The translations under genes and the position numbers were made by a program. Under the pieces are notes generated by a model. That model saw nothing but the letters and a program-made list of their open reading frames with translations, searched no databases and was not told the DNA's origin. A stretch of DNA of 64,000 bases from assembly GCA_964416305.1 (NCBI GenBank), contig CAYQDM010000003.1, positions 107,955 to 171,954 on the forward strand. Direction: 5' to 3'. The DNA comes from Acidaminobacter sp964416305 (GTDB lineage Bacteria; Bacillota; Clostridia; Peptostreptococcales; Acidaminobacteraceae). Shown here in pieces: positions 34,331 through 42,531 of this stretch; the first letter of the stretch is position 1; each line of letters opens with the position of its first letter.

Positions 34331-34389
34331 CGTCGGGATTTACAGTAAGGGTTGCCCTGATCCAGGGTCTTCTGTGAAGACGAACGACG
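34331..34389 (+). promoter_or_regulatory. Structured mRNA leader of rpsB
   Basis: CGTCG (34331-34335) closes with CGACG (34385-34389). Inside are two short adjacent stems: CCCTG-ATC-CAGGG (34355-34367) and GTCTTC-TGT-GAAGAC (34367-34381). The ribosome site (GGAGGTG) lies downstream. The layout looks like a ribosomal-protein leader that could bind S2; this is inference. Confidence 0.5.
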
Positions 34390-34414
34390 GGGAAGAAAAA
34401 AACGGAGGTGCACT

Positions 34415-35110
34415 ATGTCAGTAATTTCAATGAAACAACTGCTGGAGGCAGGCGTACACTTTGGCCACCAGACAAGAAGATGGAACCCTAAAATGAAGGA
34501 ATACATCTTCACAGAGAGAAACGGGATTTACATTATTGATCTTCAAAAGACGGTCAAGAAAATTGACGACGCTTATGATTTCGTCAAGAATGCAGTCGCT
34601 GAAGGCGGCGAAGTCCTCTTTGTCGGTACCAAAAAGCAAGCACAGGAAGCTATTGAGCTTGAAGCAAAGCGCTGCGGCATGTACTTCGTCAACCAGAGAT
34701 GGCTTGGCGGCATGCTGACAAACTACAAAACCATCAAGAAAAGAATCGATCTTCTTTATAAATATGAGAAGATGGAAGAAGATGGCACATTTGATGTACT
34801 TCCTAAGAAAGAAGTCATTCAAATTCGCGCCAAGAAAGAAAAACTTGAGAAATATCTCGGCGGAATCAAGGAAATGCCAAAAGTACCTGCGGTTATGTTC
34901 ATTGTTGACCCTAAGAAAGAGCGCATTGCAATCCAGGAAGCAAGAACCCTTGGTATTCCTGTCGTTGCTATCGTCGACACGAACTGCGATCCGGACGAAG
35001 TCGATTTCGTCATCCCGGGCAATGACGACGCAATCCGCGCTGTCAAGCTGATCTCCGGTAAAATGGCTGACGCTGTCCTCGAAGGTAAGCAAGGCGAGCA
35101 AAACGCATAA
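34415..35110 (+). CDS. rpsB: 30S ribosomal protein S2
   Basis: 231 residues with the S2 signatures VISMKQLLEAGVHFGHQTRRWNPK (read in part), RWLGGMLTNYKTI and VAIVDTNCDPDEVDFVIPGNDD (read in part). ACGGAGGTGCACT precedes the ATG. First gene of the rpsB-tsf-pyrH-frr region with its own strong promoter and leader. Confidence 0.97.
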   Translation: MSVISMKQLLEAGVHFGHQTRRWNPKMKEYIFTERNGIYIIDLQKTVKKIDDAYDFVKNAVAEGGEVLFVGTKKQAQEAIELEAKRCGMYFVNQRWLGGMLTNYKTIKKRIDLLYKYEKMEEDGTFDVLPKKEVIQIRAKKEKLEKYLGGIKEMPKVPAVMFIVDPKKERIAIQEARTLGIPVVAIVDTNCDPDEVDFVIPGNDDAIRAVKLISGKMADAVLEGKQGEQNA

Positions 35111-35129
35111 TCATAATGTCTAAAACCAG

Positions 35130-35169
35130 CGGGTAAGGTTTCTTTATATAGAACGCCTTACCCGTTGTT
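35130..35169 (+). terminator. Hairpin between rpsB and tsf, terminator or attenuator
   Basis: CGGGTAAGG (35130-35138) with CCTTACCCG (35156-35164), then TTGTT. It is followed by a TTGGCC-CTTT-GGCCAA hairpin near 35184-35199 and another GGCC pairing before the tsf ribosome site. No promoter is evident in the gap, so partial read-through from rpsB is likely. Confidence 0.65.
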
Positions 35170-35261
35170 CAAGCGATAACACTTGGCCCTTTGGCCAATT
35201 CACGTGTCTATGGCCTGATTCGGCCAAAGGACAAATTGAAGTTAAACTAGGAGGTCCTGTC

Positions 35262-35909
35262 ATGGCGATTACAGCCGCAATGGTAAAAGAACTCAGAGAA
35301 GCAACAAGCGCAGGTATGCTCGAGTGCAAAAAAGCGCTTGAAGAAGCAAACGGCAACATGGAAGAAGCAGTCAAGCTCCTTCGCGAGCGCGGTCTTGCCA
35401 AAGCTGCGAAGAAAGCTGGCAGAATTGCCGCTGAAGGCATCGTCGCTTCTTATATTCACGGTGGACGCGTTGGCGTCATTGTCGAAATCAACTCTGAAAC
35501 GGACTTCGTCTCCAAGAACGAAGAGTTCCAGCAGTTTGCAAAGGATATCGCAATGCAAATCGCAGCATCCAATCCGCTTTATGTTCGTCCGGAAGAAGTG
35601 CCTGCTGAAGTCATCGAGAGCGAAAAAGAAATTCTTCGCAATCAAGCACTCAACGAAGGCAAACCGGAGAAAATCGTCGACAAGATGGTTGAAGGCCGTG
35701 TACAAAAGTACTACAAAGAAGTCTGCCTGCTTGAGCAGTCTTTCATCAAAGATCCAGATGTCACGATTGACCAGCTTCTCAAGAACCTGATCGCAAAGAT
35801 CGGTGAGAATATTTCCATCCGCCGTTTTGTCCGTTATGAAGTCGGCGAAGGCATTGAAAAGAAAACTGAAAACTTCGCAGAAGAAGTTGCAAAGCAGCTT
35901 CAAGGCTAA
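35262..35909 (+). CDS. tsf: Elongation factor Ts
   Basis: Nucleotide exchange factor for EF-Tu. N-terminal ITAAMVKELREATSAGMLECKKAL (read in part) is the UBA-like start, and NSETDFVSKNEEF is the TDFV motif that contacts EF-Tu. 215 residues, shorter than the 283 of E. coli because one core subdomain is missing; this short form occurs in Thermus and many clostridia. TAGGAGGTCCTGTC precedes the ATG. Confidence 0.95.
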   Translation: MAITAAMVKELREATSAGMLECKKALEEANGNMEEAVKLLRERGLAKAAKKAGRIAAEGIVASYIHGGRVGVIVEINSETDFVSKNEEFQQFAKDIAMQIAASNPLYVRPEEVPAEVIESEKEILRNQALNEGKPEKIVDKMVEGRVQKYYKEVCLLEQSFIKDPDVTIDQLLKNLIAKIGENISIRRFVRYEVGEGIEKKTENFAEEVAKQLQG

Positions 35910-35938
35910 TTTTCAGTTTTCAAAATCCAATCAAAGAT

Positions 35939-35969
35939 AAAAAGAGAGGACCTTGGTCTTCTCTTTTTT
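35939..35969 (+). terminator. Terminator of rpsB-tsf
   Basis: AAAAGAGAGGACC pairs with GGTCTTCTCTTTT around a 2-nt centre (the central pairs will open), ending in six Ts. Confidence 0.85.
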
Positions 35970-36087
35970 CAAGTGTCGGCAGTAGAATGACTGAAATGAC
36001 AATGAGATATTTTTGGTTACAGATTTAAAAAAAGGATATTCAATGCAATATGTAGAATTCTGTATCAATGAAACAGGGGGTGTTCGC

Positions 36088-36801
36088 TTGAAACCGTTAT
36101 ATAAACGCGTCATACTGAAATTGAGCGGTGAAGCACTTGCGGGTGATAAGGGCTTCGGACTTGATGAACAGACAGTACTTGATGTGGCAAGTCAGGTCAA
36201 GGAACTGGTAGGCATGGGTGTAGAGGTCGGCGTTGTCGTAGGCGGAGGTAATTTTTGGAGAGGCCGTTCCGGCGGTGGAATGGACAGAAGCACTGCGGAT
36301 CATATGGGCATGCTCGCGACGGTTATCAATTCACTCGCTATGCAGGATGCCATTGAAAGTCTCGGCCTTCCAACACGCGTACTCAGTGCTATTGAAATGC
36401 GTCAAATTGCGGAGCCTTACATCCGTCGTCGCGCGGTGAGACACCTGGAAAAAGGCAGAGTCGTTATTTTTGCGGCGGGCACCGGAAATCCTTACTTCTC
36501 AACAGATACGACAGCAGCGCTGCGCGCGGCTGAAATTGAAGCAGAGGTTATACTGCTTGCAAAAAAAGTGGACGGTGTTTATGATTCTGATCCTATGGTC
36601 AATCCGGATGCTGTCAAAATTGACGCCCTGACTTATATTGATGTCCTCAATCGTGGTCTTGGCGTTATGGACTCAACCGCCATTACACTTTGTATGGATA
36701 ATCACATTCCAATTCTTGTATTTGGTCTGAAAGAAACGCATAATATCATTAAAGTTTGTTGTGGTGAAAATTTAGGTACAATCATTAAGGAGGTCAAGTG
36801 A
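36088..36801 (+). CDS. pyrH: UMP kinase
   Basis: Phosphorylates UMP to UDP. Amino acid kinase fold: YKRVILKLSGEALAG, VGVVVGGGNFWRG, ATVINSLAMQDAIE and GTGNPYFSTDTTAALRA. 237 residues from TTG 36088, which has CAGGGGGTGTTCGC before it; the open frame back to 36013 is leader sequence. A weak promoter (TTGGTT 36013, GATATT 36035) may serve it. The stop overlaps a possible GTG start of frr. Confidence 0.95.
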   Translation: MKPLYKRVILKLSGEALAGDKGFGLDEQTVLDVASQVKELVGMGVEVGVVVGGGNFWRGRSGGGMDRSTADHMGMLATVINSLAMQDAIESLGLPTRVLSAIEMRQIAEPYIRRRAVRHLEKGRVVIFAAGTGNPYFSTDTTAALRAAEIEAEVILLAKKVDGVYDSDPMVNPDAVKIDALTYIDVLNRGLGVMDSTAITLCMDNHIPILVFGLKETHNIIKVCCGENLGTIIKEVK

Positions 36802-36803
36802 AG

Positions 36804-37361
36804 ATGATTCAGGATGTAAAAAAGGCTTTTGAAGAAAAAATGCAAAAAACACTTAATGTATTCAATGAAGAACTTCACGCCATACGTGCCGGCAGAGCGA
36901 ATCCCCAGCTGCTCGACCGGGTTGTTGTCGATTACTATGGCTCTCCAACGCCGCTTAAGTCCTTAGCGACGATCGCTGCACCCGAGCCGCGCCTGTTGAC
37001 AGTTCAACCTTATGATGTCAGTGCACTCAGAGATGTTGAAAAAGCTATCCTGATTGCAGATTTGGGCTTCAATCCGAGCAATGACGGAAAAATCATCCGC
37101 ATTGCAATTCCAATATTGACGGAAGAGCGACGCAAAGATCTCATTAAAGTCGCAAAGAAGACGGGCGAAGAGGCTAAAATTGCGATCCGCAATGAGCGTC
37201 GCGACGCGAATGACCGCCTTAAGAAAATGAACAAGAACTCTGAAATCACGGATGACGATCTAAAGTCCGCAGAAGCAGATGTTCAGAAAATGACAGATAA
37301 ATACATCAAGCAAATTGATGACCTTCTAGTACAAAAAGAAAAGGAAATCTTGGAAATTTAG
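36804..37361 (+). CDS. frr: Ribosome recycling factor
   Basis: Splits the post-termination ribosome with EF-G. MIQDVKKAFEEKMQKTL start, RAGRANPQLLDRVVVDYYG motif and the long three-helix C-terminus. 185 residues from ATG 36804; a GTG at 36798, overlapping the pyrH stop, would add two residues. AAGGAGG at 36787-36793 could serve either (10-nt or 4-nt spacing). pyrH-frr-uppS-cdsA is the usual order. Confidence 0.95.
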   Translation: MIQDVKKAFEEKMQKTLNVFNEELHAIRAGRANPQLLDRVVVDYYGSPTPLKSLATIAAPEPRLLTVQPYDVSALRDVEKAILIADLGFNPSNDGKIIRIAIPILTEERRKDLIKVAKKTGEEAKIAIRNERRDANDRLKKMNKNSEITDDDLKSAEADVQKMTDKYIKQIDDLLVQKEKEILEI

Positions 37362-37438
37362 TTCTGATCACAAAAGCATAATCCTAAGGGATTCAGGAAA
37401 GTGAAACCGTCGTGACTGCCGGGATGGAGGAGACACCA

Positions 37439-38152
37439 ATGAAACAGACTGAGCAACATTTGCCGAGACATATAGCCATAATTATGGACGGCAACGGCCG
37501 GTGGGCAGAAAAGCGGTTTATGCCCAGGCTGTTTGGGCACAAAGCCGGTGTAGAAGCACTGCGCTCTGTGATTTCACGGTGTTCTCACCTTGGTGTGGAA
37601 GTGCTGACGCTCTACGCATTTTCAACTGAAAATTGGAAACGCCCTACAGATGAGGTCAGTGGACTGATGGAACTTTTAGTGCAGTTTCTCCAAAAGGAAA
37701 TCGCTGAGCTTCACAGTAATGGTATTAAAATTCGCTGCATTGGGGATCTGAGTGCACTCCCGGAGCGAGCTCAGGCAGAGGTGGAAAAAGCTCAGAGCCT
37801 GACAGGCGGCAATACGGGGTTGACAGTCAATATCGCACTCAATTACGGCGGTCGTGATGAACTTCTTCGTGCCGCCAGGGGGCTGGCAGAATCCGTGTCT
37901 TCCGGAGAGATTAAAGTGGAAGACATCACTTCAGACGCCTTTGAAAAGTATCTGTATACTTCTGGTCAGCCCGACCCGGATCTGATTATTCGCACGAGTG
38001 GTGAGCAGCGAATCTCAAATTTTCTGCTGTGGCAATTGGCTTATTCTGAATTCTATTTCACTGACGTGCTCTGGCCAGATTTTAACGCCACCGAGCTCGA
38101 TAACGCATTGGAGACTTACGCCAAACGCCATAGACGGTTTGGCAAACTGTGA
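37439..38152 (+). CDS. uppS: Isoprenyl transferase (undecaprenyl diphosphate synthase)
   Basis: Makes the C55 lipid carrier for cell-wall synthesis. HIAIIMDGNGRWAEKR holds the catalytic Asp17; LTLYAFSTENWKRP and PDLIIRTSGEQRISNFLLWQ are family motifs. 237 residues from ATG 37439, preceded by GGAGGAG at good spacing. The frame extends upstream to 37412. The isoprenoid precursor genes dxr and ispG are in the same cluster. cdsA follows in 9 nt. Confidence 0.96.
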   Translation: MKQTEQHLPRHIAIIMDGNGRWAEKRFMPRLFGHKAGVEALRSVISRCSHLGVEVLTLYAFSTENWKRPTDEVSGLMELLVQFLQKEIAELHSNGIKIRCIGDLSALPERAQAEVEKAQSLTGGNTGLTVNIALNYGGRDELLRAARGLAESVSSGEIKVEDITSDAFEKYLYTSGQPDPDLIIRTSGEQRISNFLLWQLAYSEFYFTDVLWPDFNATELDNALETYAKRHRRFGKL

Positions 38153-38161
38153 GGTGGGCCT

Positions 38162-38947
38162 GTGTCATCTAGAGTGATCACCAGCCTGATTGGGCTGCCA
38201 ATTCTGATCGCCATCATCTATGTGGGCGGACACCTGTTGACCGCAGCAGTGCTGCTGCTGACGCTGACTGCACTGCATGAGTTGTTCAAGGGATTTAGAA
38301 GCATAGAAATCCACGCTATGGAAAAACTGACTTTGGCTGCGGTGCTTGCAATCTATGGCGGCTATGTCATGGTGCTGGATCAGATCTTTTATCTGTTCGT
38401 CGTTTCCGTATTTGTGATCATGCTGATGCTGATCAATTTATTCGGAAAGGCGTTACATATTTATGACATCAGCGCCACTGCACTCGGTTTTTTATATGTC
38501 GTTCTCCCGTTTTTCCATATTGTGCTTGTGGCTGAGTTCAACAGCCTCTTCTTCATCAGTCTGGTTTTTTTGCTCGCCTGGGTGTCGGATACCTGTGCTT
38601 ACTTTGCTGGTCGTTTCTTTGGGAAGCACAAACTGCTTCCTGCAGTCAGTCCCAAGAAGACAGTAGAAGGGGCTATTGGCGGTGTGGCAGGAACGGTTAT
38701 TCTTGTGACAATATTTTCAGCCGTTCTGGAGCCGGGCTTCATCTGGTTTGCAGTCCCTCTCGGATTATTTGGCAGTGTTTCCGGCCAAATTGGAGATCTG
38801 ATTGCTTCAAAGATCAAACGGATTATGGGAATCAAGGACTTTGGAAAATTGTTTCCCGGCCATGGCGGCGTCCTTGACCGGTTTGACAGTATTATGATGA
38901 CGGCACCGATCGTCTTTTATGTCGCCTATGTTTATAAACTGTTCTAA
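38162..38947 (+). CDS. cdsA: Phosphatidate cytidylyltransferase CdsA
   Basis: Integral membrane enzyme that makes CDP-diacylglycerol from phosphatidic acid and CTP. Seven or so hydrophobic segments, and near the C-terminus the CDS signature GQIGDLIASKIKR followed by KDFGKLFPGHGGVLDRFDS. 261 residues. GTG start with GAGGTGGG upstream. It takes the product made through PlsX and downstream acyltransferases. A terminator follows. Confidence 0.95.
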   Translation: MSSRVITSLIGLPILIAIIYVGGHLLTAAVLLLTLTALHELFKGFRSIEIHAMEKLTLAAVLAIYGGYVMVLDQIFYLFVVSVFVIMLMLINLFGKALHIYDISATALGFLYVVLPFFHIVLVAEFNSLFFISLVFLLAWVSDTCAYFAGRFFGKHKLLPAVSPKKTVEGAIGGVAGTVILVTIFSAVLEPGFIWFAVPLGLFGSVSGQIGDLIASKIKRIMGIKDFGKLFPGHGGVLDRFDSIMMTAPIVFYVAYVYKLF

Positions 38948-39002
38948 GCGTGAAGCAAGTTTTAAGTCTCACAGGTTCTTTTACTTATAACTGACTTGAA
39001 AG

Positions 39003-39032
39003 GCCGCCTTTAAAAATTGAGGCGGCTTTTTT
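39003..39032 (+). terminator. Terminator of pyrH-frr-uppS-cdsA
   Basis: GCCGCCT (39003-39009), 10-nt loop, AGGCGGC (39020-39026), then six Ts. Confidence 0.9.
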
Positions 39033-39076
39033 GCACGTTTTTTTGGAATTCTTAAGGCGTGCCTGTTGAAATGCGG

Positions 39077-39241
39077 TATAATGAAAAATAGGCTGTAATG
39101 GTTTGCAGTCTATCAGTTTGAATAATCGCGTAAAGGAGAGAAGGACTCAGACGAAATTTAACAATCTGCCGGGCTTTGAGCAATTATTGCATCAAAGGTT
39201 AAATCCGCCGGATTTCAAAATTTTGACTGACTCTGCTGCAT
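39077..39241 (+). promoter_or_regulatory. Possible promoter and long leader before dxr
   Basis: A perfect TATAAT at 39077-39082 has no good -35 at the right distance. The next 160 nt hold AAAGGAGAGAAGG (about 39132-39144), which looks like a ribosome site but has no start codon at the right distance, and no site lies directly before dxr. I see no clear reading frame here. Confidence 0.4.
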
Positions 39242-40423
39242 ATGAAAAATATAGTAATTTTGGGATCGACCGGCTCTATTGGGACGCAAGCGCTGGACGT
39301 CATCCGTGCGCATCCTGACAGGTTTAGGGTGGCAGCATTGAGCTGCAATCGAGGCATTGAAACTTTTATGTCACAGGTTGAAGCTTTCAGGCCCAGACAT
39401 GTGGCTGTTGCGGATGAAGCGCTCTATAGAGAATTGAAAGAAAAAACGGCCTTGGTGGACAGCAGCATAACGGTCCATGCCGGGCTGGCAGGTCTTCAGG
39501 AAATTGCTGCCCTGGAGAGTGCAGACACAGTTCTTGTGTCCATAGTCGGCAACGCGGCATTGCTTCCAACTCTCTCTGCCATACGTGCCGGCAAGCGCAT
39601 AGCTTTAGCGAGCAAGGAGGTTCTCGTGACCTCAGGAGAGCGGATTATGAAAGAGGCGGCAGAATATGGCGTCGAGCTTCTGCCGGTGGACAGTGAGCAC
39701 AGCGCCTTGTTTCAGGCACTTGAGGGCAATCAGCGGCAATCTGTTGAAAAATTGATTCTGACAGCGTCCGGGGGCCCGTTCAGGAGTCCTGAATGGCGCA
39801 GAGACCGACTTGAACAGGTGACCTTTCAAGAAGCGCTGAAACATCCCAACTGGTCCATGGGAAGCAAGATCACCATTGATTCATCCACACTTATGAATAA
39901 AGGCCTGGAGGTTATAGAGGCCCGCTGGCTGTTTGATATCCCCTATGACCATATTGATGTTCTGGTCCACAAGGAAAGCATAATTCATTCCATGGTCCAG
40001 TATCATGACAGCTCAGTCATAGCACAGCTCGGCCTTCCGGATATGAAACTTCCCATACTTTATGCTTTTGGTTATCCGCAGCGGATCCCATCAGAGTTTG
40101 ACAGACTTGACCTTTCCAGGATTGGACAGCTTTCCTTTTCAGCGCCTGACCACGAGCGCTTCCCATGCCTAAATTTGGCTTACCGGGCAGGACGTATGGG
40201 CGGTTCGGCGACAACTGTTCTGAATGCTGCCAATGAAGCGCTGGTCGCGTTGTTTTTGCGCGGCGAGATTGGCTTTTATGACATCAGCAATCGGATCGAG
40301 TCACTTTTGGATCAGCATACAGTAATTCAAAATCCTGATTACGACACGATTTTGGAAATCGATGCAGATACCCGCAGGCAGATTTTTAATAATAAGCAAC
40401 CTAGACAGGGAGTGAGCTTTTGA
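39242..40423 (+). CDS. dxr: 1-deoxy-D-xylulose 5-phosphate reductoisomerase
   Basis: First committed step of the MEP isoprenoid pathway. NADPH motif VILGSTGSIGTQALDVI at the N-terminus, then ALASKEVLVTSGE, LPVDSEHSALFQAL and SSTLMNKGLEVIEARWLF (metal and substrate site; read in part). 393 residues. The ATG at 39242 begins as dxr proteins do, but no Shine-Dalgarno sequence precedes it; an in-frame stop lies 18 nt upstream and no other start codon intervenes. Stop overlaps rseP (TTGA). Confidence 0.95.
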   Translation: MKNIVILGSTGSIGTQALDVIRAHPDRFRVAALSCNRGIETFMSQVEAFRPRHVAVADEALYRELKEKTALVDSSITVHAGLAGLQEIAALESADTVLVSIVGNAALLPTLSAIRAGKRIALASKEVLVTSGERIMKEAAEYGVELLPVDSEHSALFQALEGNQRQSVEKLILTASGGPFRSPEWRRDRLEQVTFQEALKHPNWSMGSKITIDSSTLMNKGLEVIEARWLFDIPYDHIDVLVHKESIIHSMVQYHDSSVIAQLGLPDMKLPILYAFGYPQRIPSEFDRLDLSRIGQLSFSAPDHERFPCLNLAYRAGRMGGSATTVLNAANEALVALFLRGEIGFYDISNRIESLLDQHTVIQNPDYDTILEIDADTRRQIFNNKQPRQGVSF

Positions 40424-41421
40424 TCACCTTTATCAGTTATATTGTCGTTTTTGGCGTGATCGTGTTCTTTCATGAACTCGGACACTTTGCCGTGGCTAAG
40501 CTTCATAAAATTAAAGTACTTGAATTCGCCTTAGGCTTTGGTCCCAAGTTGGTCTCCAGAAAATTTGGTGAAACAGAATATGGAATACGGGCCTTTCCGT
40601 TAGGCGGCTTTGTCAAAATGGAGGGGGAAGACACGCTTTCGGATGATCCTCGAAGTTTTCTGAATGCACCCGCCTGGAAGAGACTCACGGTGCTGTTTTC
40701 CGGTCCGCTGATGAATTTTATTCTGGCGGTGCTCGTCTTCACCATAGTGATGTGGGGGATAGGGTTCCCTGTTAATGCAGTGGGAGAGCTGATTCCGGAT
40801 ATGCCGGCGGCATTGTCCGGGGAATTGATGCCGGGCGACCGCATCCTCGAAATCAATGATGTGCCAACACCGACCTGGAATGATGTGACCGCTCAGATTG
40901 CGGTACAGCAGACCTTGGATATGGTTGTTGAACGTGATGGGCAACTGCTCGACATTCAGCTTGAAGCGGTACGAGATGTGGATGATACCCGTTATATCGT
41001 TGGCATTCGCCCGCGGACAGAACGTGACGCGCCGCGGGCAGTCTTCCTGGCAGCCCGCCAAACCTGGATCATGAGCGCTGAAGTCATTACTTTCCTGGCA
41101 TCACTTCCCGCAGGCGGACAGGAAGGCGTAGAAATTGTCGGACCGGTCGGCATGGCCAGCATGGTTGGTGAAGCGGCCAGAGGCGGTATCTATAATCTGC
41201 TTGCACTGACGGGACTTTTCTCAATCAATCTCGGTATCTTCAACCTTCTGCCGCTGCCTGCTCTTGATGGGGGCAGAATATTCTTCGTCTTGGTGGAATT
41301 GATCCTGCGCAAAAAAATTGACAAGGAAAAGGAAGGCCTGGTCCATCTTGCAGGTTTTGCACTGTTGATGGCACTGATGCTGTTTGTACTCTATAAGGAC
41401 ATACTCAGACTGTTTCAGTAG
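40420..41421 (+). CDS. rseP: Site-2 intramembrane zinc metalloprotease RseP/RasP
   Basis: Cuts membrane proteins such as anti-sigma factors and leftover signal peptides. FFHELGHFAVAK carries the HExxH zinc site in the first membrane helix; a PDZ domain lies at about residues 115-185; NLLPLPALDGGR near residue 280 provides the third zinc ligand. About four membrane segments. 333 residues. TTG start overlapping the dxr stop, with ACAGGGAGTGAG upstream. Confidence 0.95.
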   Translation: MITFISYIVVFGVIVFFHELGHFAVAKLHKIKVLEFALGFGPKLVSRKFGETEYGIRAFPLGGFVKMEGEDTLSDDPRSFLNAPAWKRLTVLFSGPLMNFILAVLVFTIVMWGIGFPVNAVGELIPDMPAALSGELMPGDRILEINDVPTPTWNDVTAQIAVQQTLDMVVERDGQLLDIQLEAVRDVDDTRYIVGIRPRTERDAPRAVFLAARQTWIMSAEVITFLASLPAGGQEGVEIVGPVGMASMVGEAARGGIYNLLALTGLFSINLGIFNLLPLPALDGGRIFFVLVELILRKKIDKEKEGLVHLAGFALLMALMLFVLYKDILRLFQ

Positions 41422-41453
41422 GTGTCATTGTCCATTTCAAATGAGGTGAGATC

Positions 41454-42500
41454 ATGAGAAGATCAACCCGACAGGTTTTTGTCGGCAACGTTGGCATTGG
41501 TTCTGAACACCCGGTCACCATTCAATCCATGACGACCACGGACACCCGGGATCCTGACGCAACGGTCGCGCAAATACAGGCTCTGGCTTCTGCCGGCTGC
41601 GACATTGTCCGACTGGCGGTGCCTGACTTTGAGGCAGCTGACAAACTGCCTGAAATCATCAGGCGGAGTTCCATCCCCGTCGTCGCAGACATTCATTTTG
41701 ATCACAGACTTGCGCTGAAATCCATTGAAGCAGGCGCGGCAAAAATACGCCTGAATCCAGGGAATATTGGAAGTCTTGAACGTGTTAAGGAAGTTGTTGC
41801 CCTGGCAAAGGAACGACAAGTGCCAATTCGAATAGGGGTTAATGGCGGCTCTCTTGAAAAAGAACTGCTTGAAAAATATGGCGGGGTCACGCCTGAGGCC
41901 ATTGTCGAAAGTGCCAGACGCCATCTGGACATCCTTGAGACACTTAAGTTTGAAGACGTCATTGTCGCTTTGAAATCTTCAGATATTCAGACGACCATCA
42001 AAGCTTATCAACAGCTTAGCGCTTTCACCGATGTACCGTTTCATATAGGCCTTACGGAATCCGGCACTGTTTTCAAAGGCAGTATTCGCTCTTCCATAGC
42101 TATTGGACACCTTCTGCTTGAAGGCATGGGCGACACGCTCAGAGTCTCGTTGACGGGTGATCCGCTCAATGAAATCCGAGTTGGGAAGGAGATTCTCAGT
42201 GCAATCGGCCTCAGAAAAGGCGGTATTCGTTTGATTTCCTGTCCGACCTGTGGCCGCTGTCAAATTGACCTTGAAAAGATCGCGGACGAGGTCGAACGAC
42301 GCATAGAAGGCCTTGACAAGGATATTACGCTGGCTATTATGGGCTGTGTGGTCAATGGCCCGGGAGAAGCGCGTGAAGCAGATCTGGGCATTGCCGGCGG
42401 CAAAGGGGAAGCGCTTATTTTTAAAAAAGGCGTCATTCTGAAAAAAGCGCGTGAAGAAGATCTTGTTGAGCTCCTTCTTGAGGAAATTATGAAGCTCTAA
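41454..42500 (+). CDS. ispG: 4-hydroxy-3-methylbut-2-enyl diphosphate synthase IspG
   Basis: Iron-sulfur enzyme of the MEP pathway. TIM-barrel start (NVGIGSEHPVTIQSMTTTDT; shown in part) and cluster-binding cysteines in SCPTCGRCQID and GCVVNGPGEAREAD. 348 residues. ATGAGGTGAGATC precedes the ATG, 32 nt after rseP. dxr-rseP-ispG-polC is a common clostridial order. Confidence 0.96.
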   Translation: MRRSTRQVFVGNVGIGSEHPVTIQSMTTTDTRDPDATVAQIQALASAGCDIVRLAVPDFEAADKLPEIIRRSSIPVVADIHFDHRLALKSIEAGAAKIRLNPGNIGSLERVKEVVALAKERQVPIRIGVNGGSLEKELLEKYGGVTPEAIVESARRHLDILETLKFEDVIVALKSSDIQTTIKAYQQLSAFTDVPFHIGLTESGTVFKGSIRSSIAIGHLLLEGMGDTLRVSLTGDPLNEIRVGKEILSAIGLRKGGIRLISCPTCGRCQIDLEKIADEVERRIEGLDKDITLAIMGCVVNGPGEAREADLGIAGGKGEALIFKKGVILKKAREEDLVELLLEEIMKL

Positions 42501-42531
42501 AAATAAGTAGTCTTAGCAAAGGAAGAACATC

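Noticed and set aside
39103..39318. 71-codon frame in the dxr leader running into dxr
   Set aside because: No ribosome site before its TTG, and it enters dxr in another frame; no family recognised.
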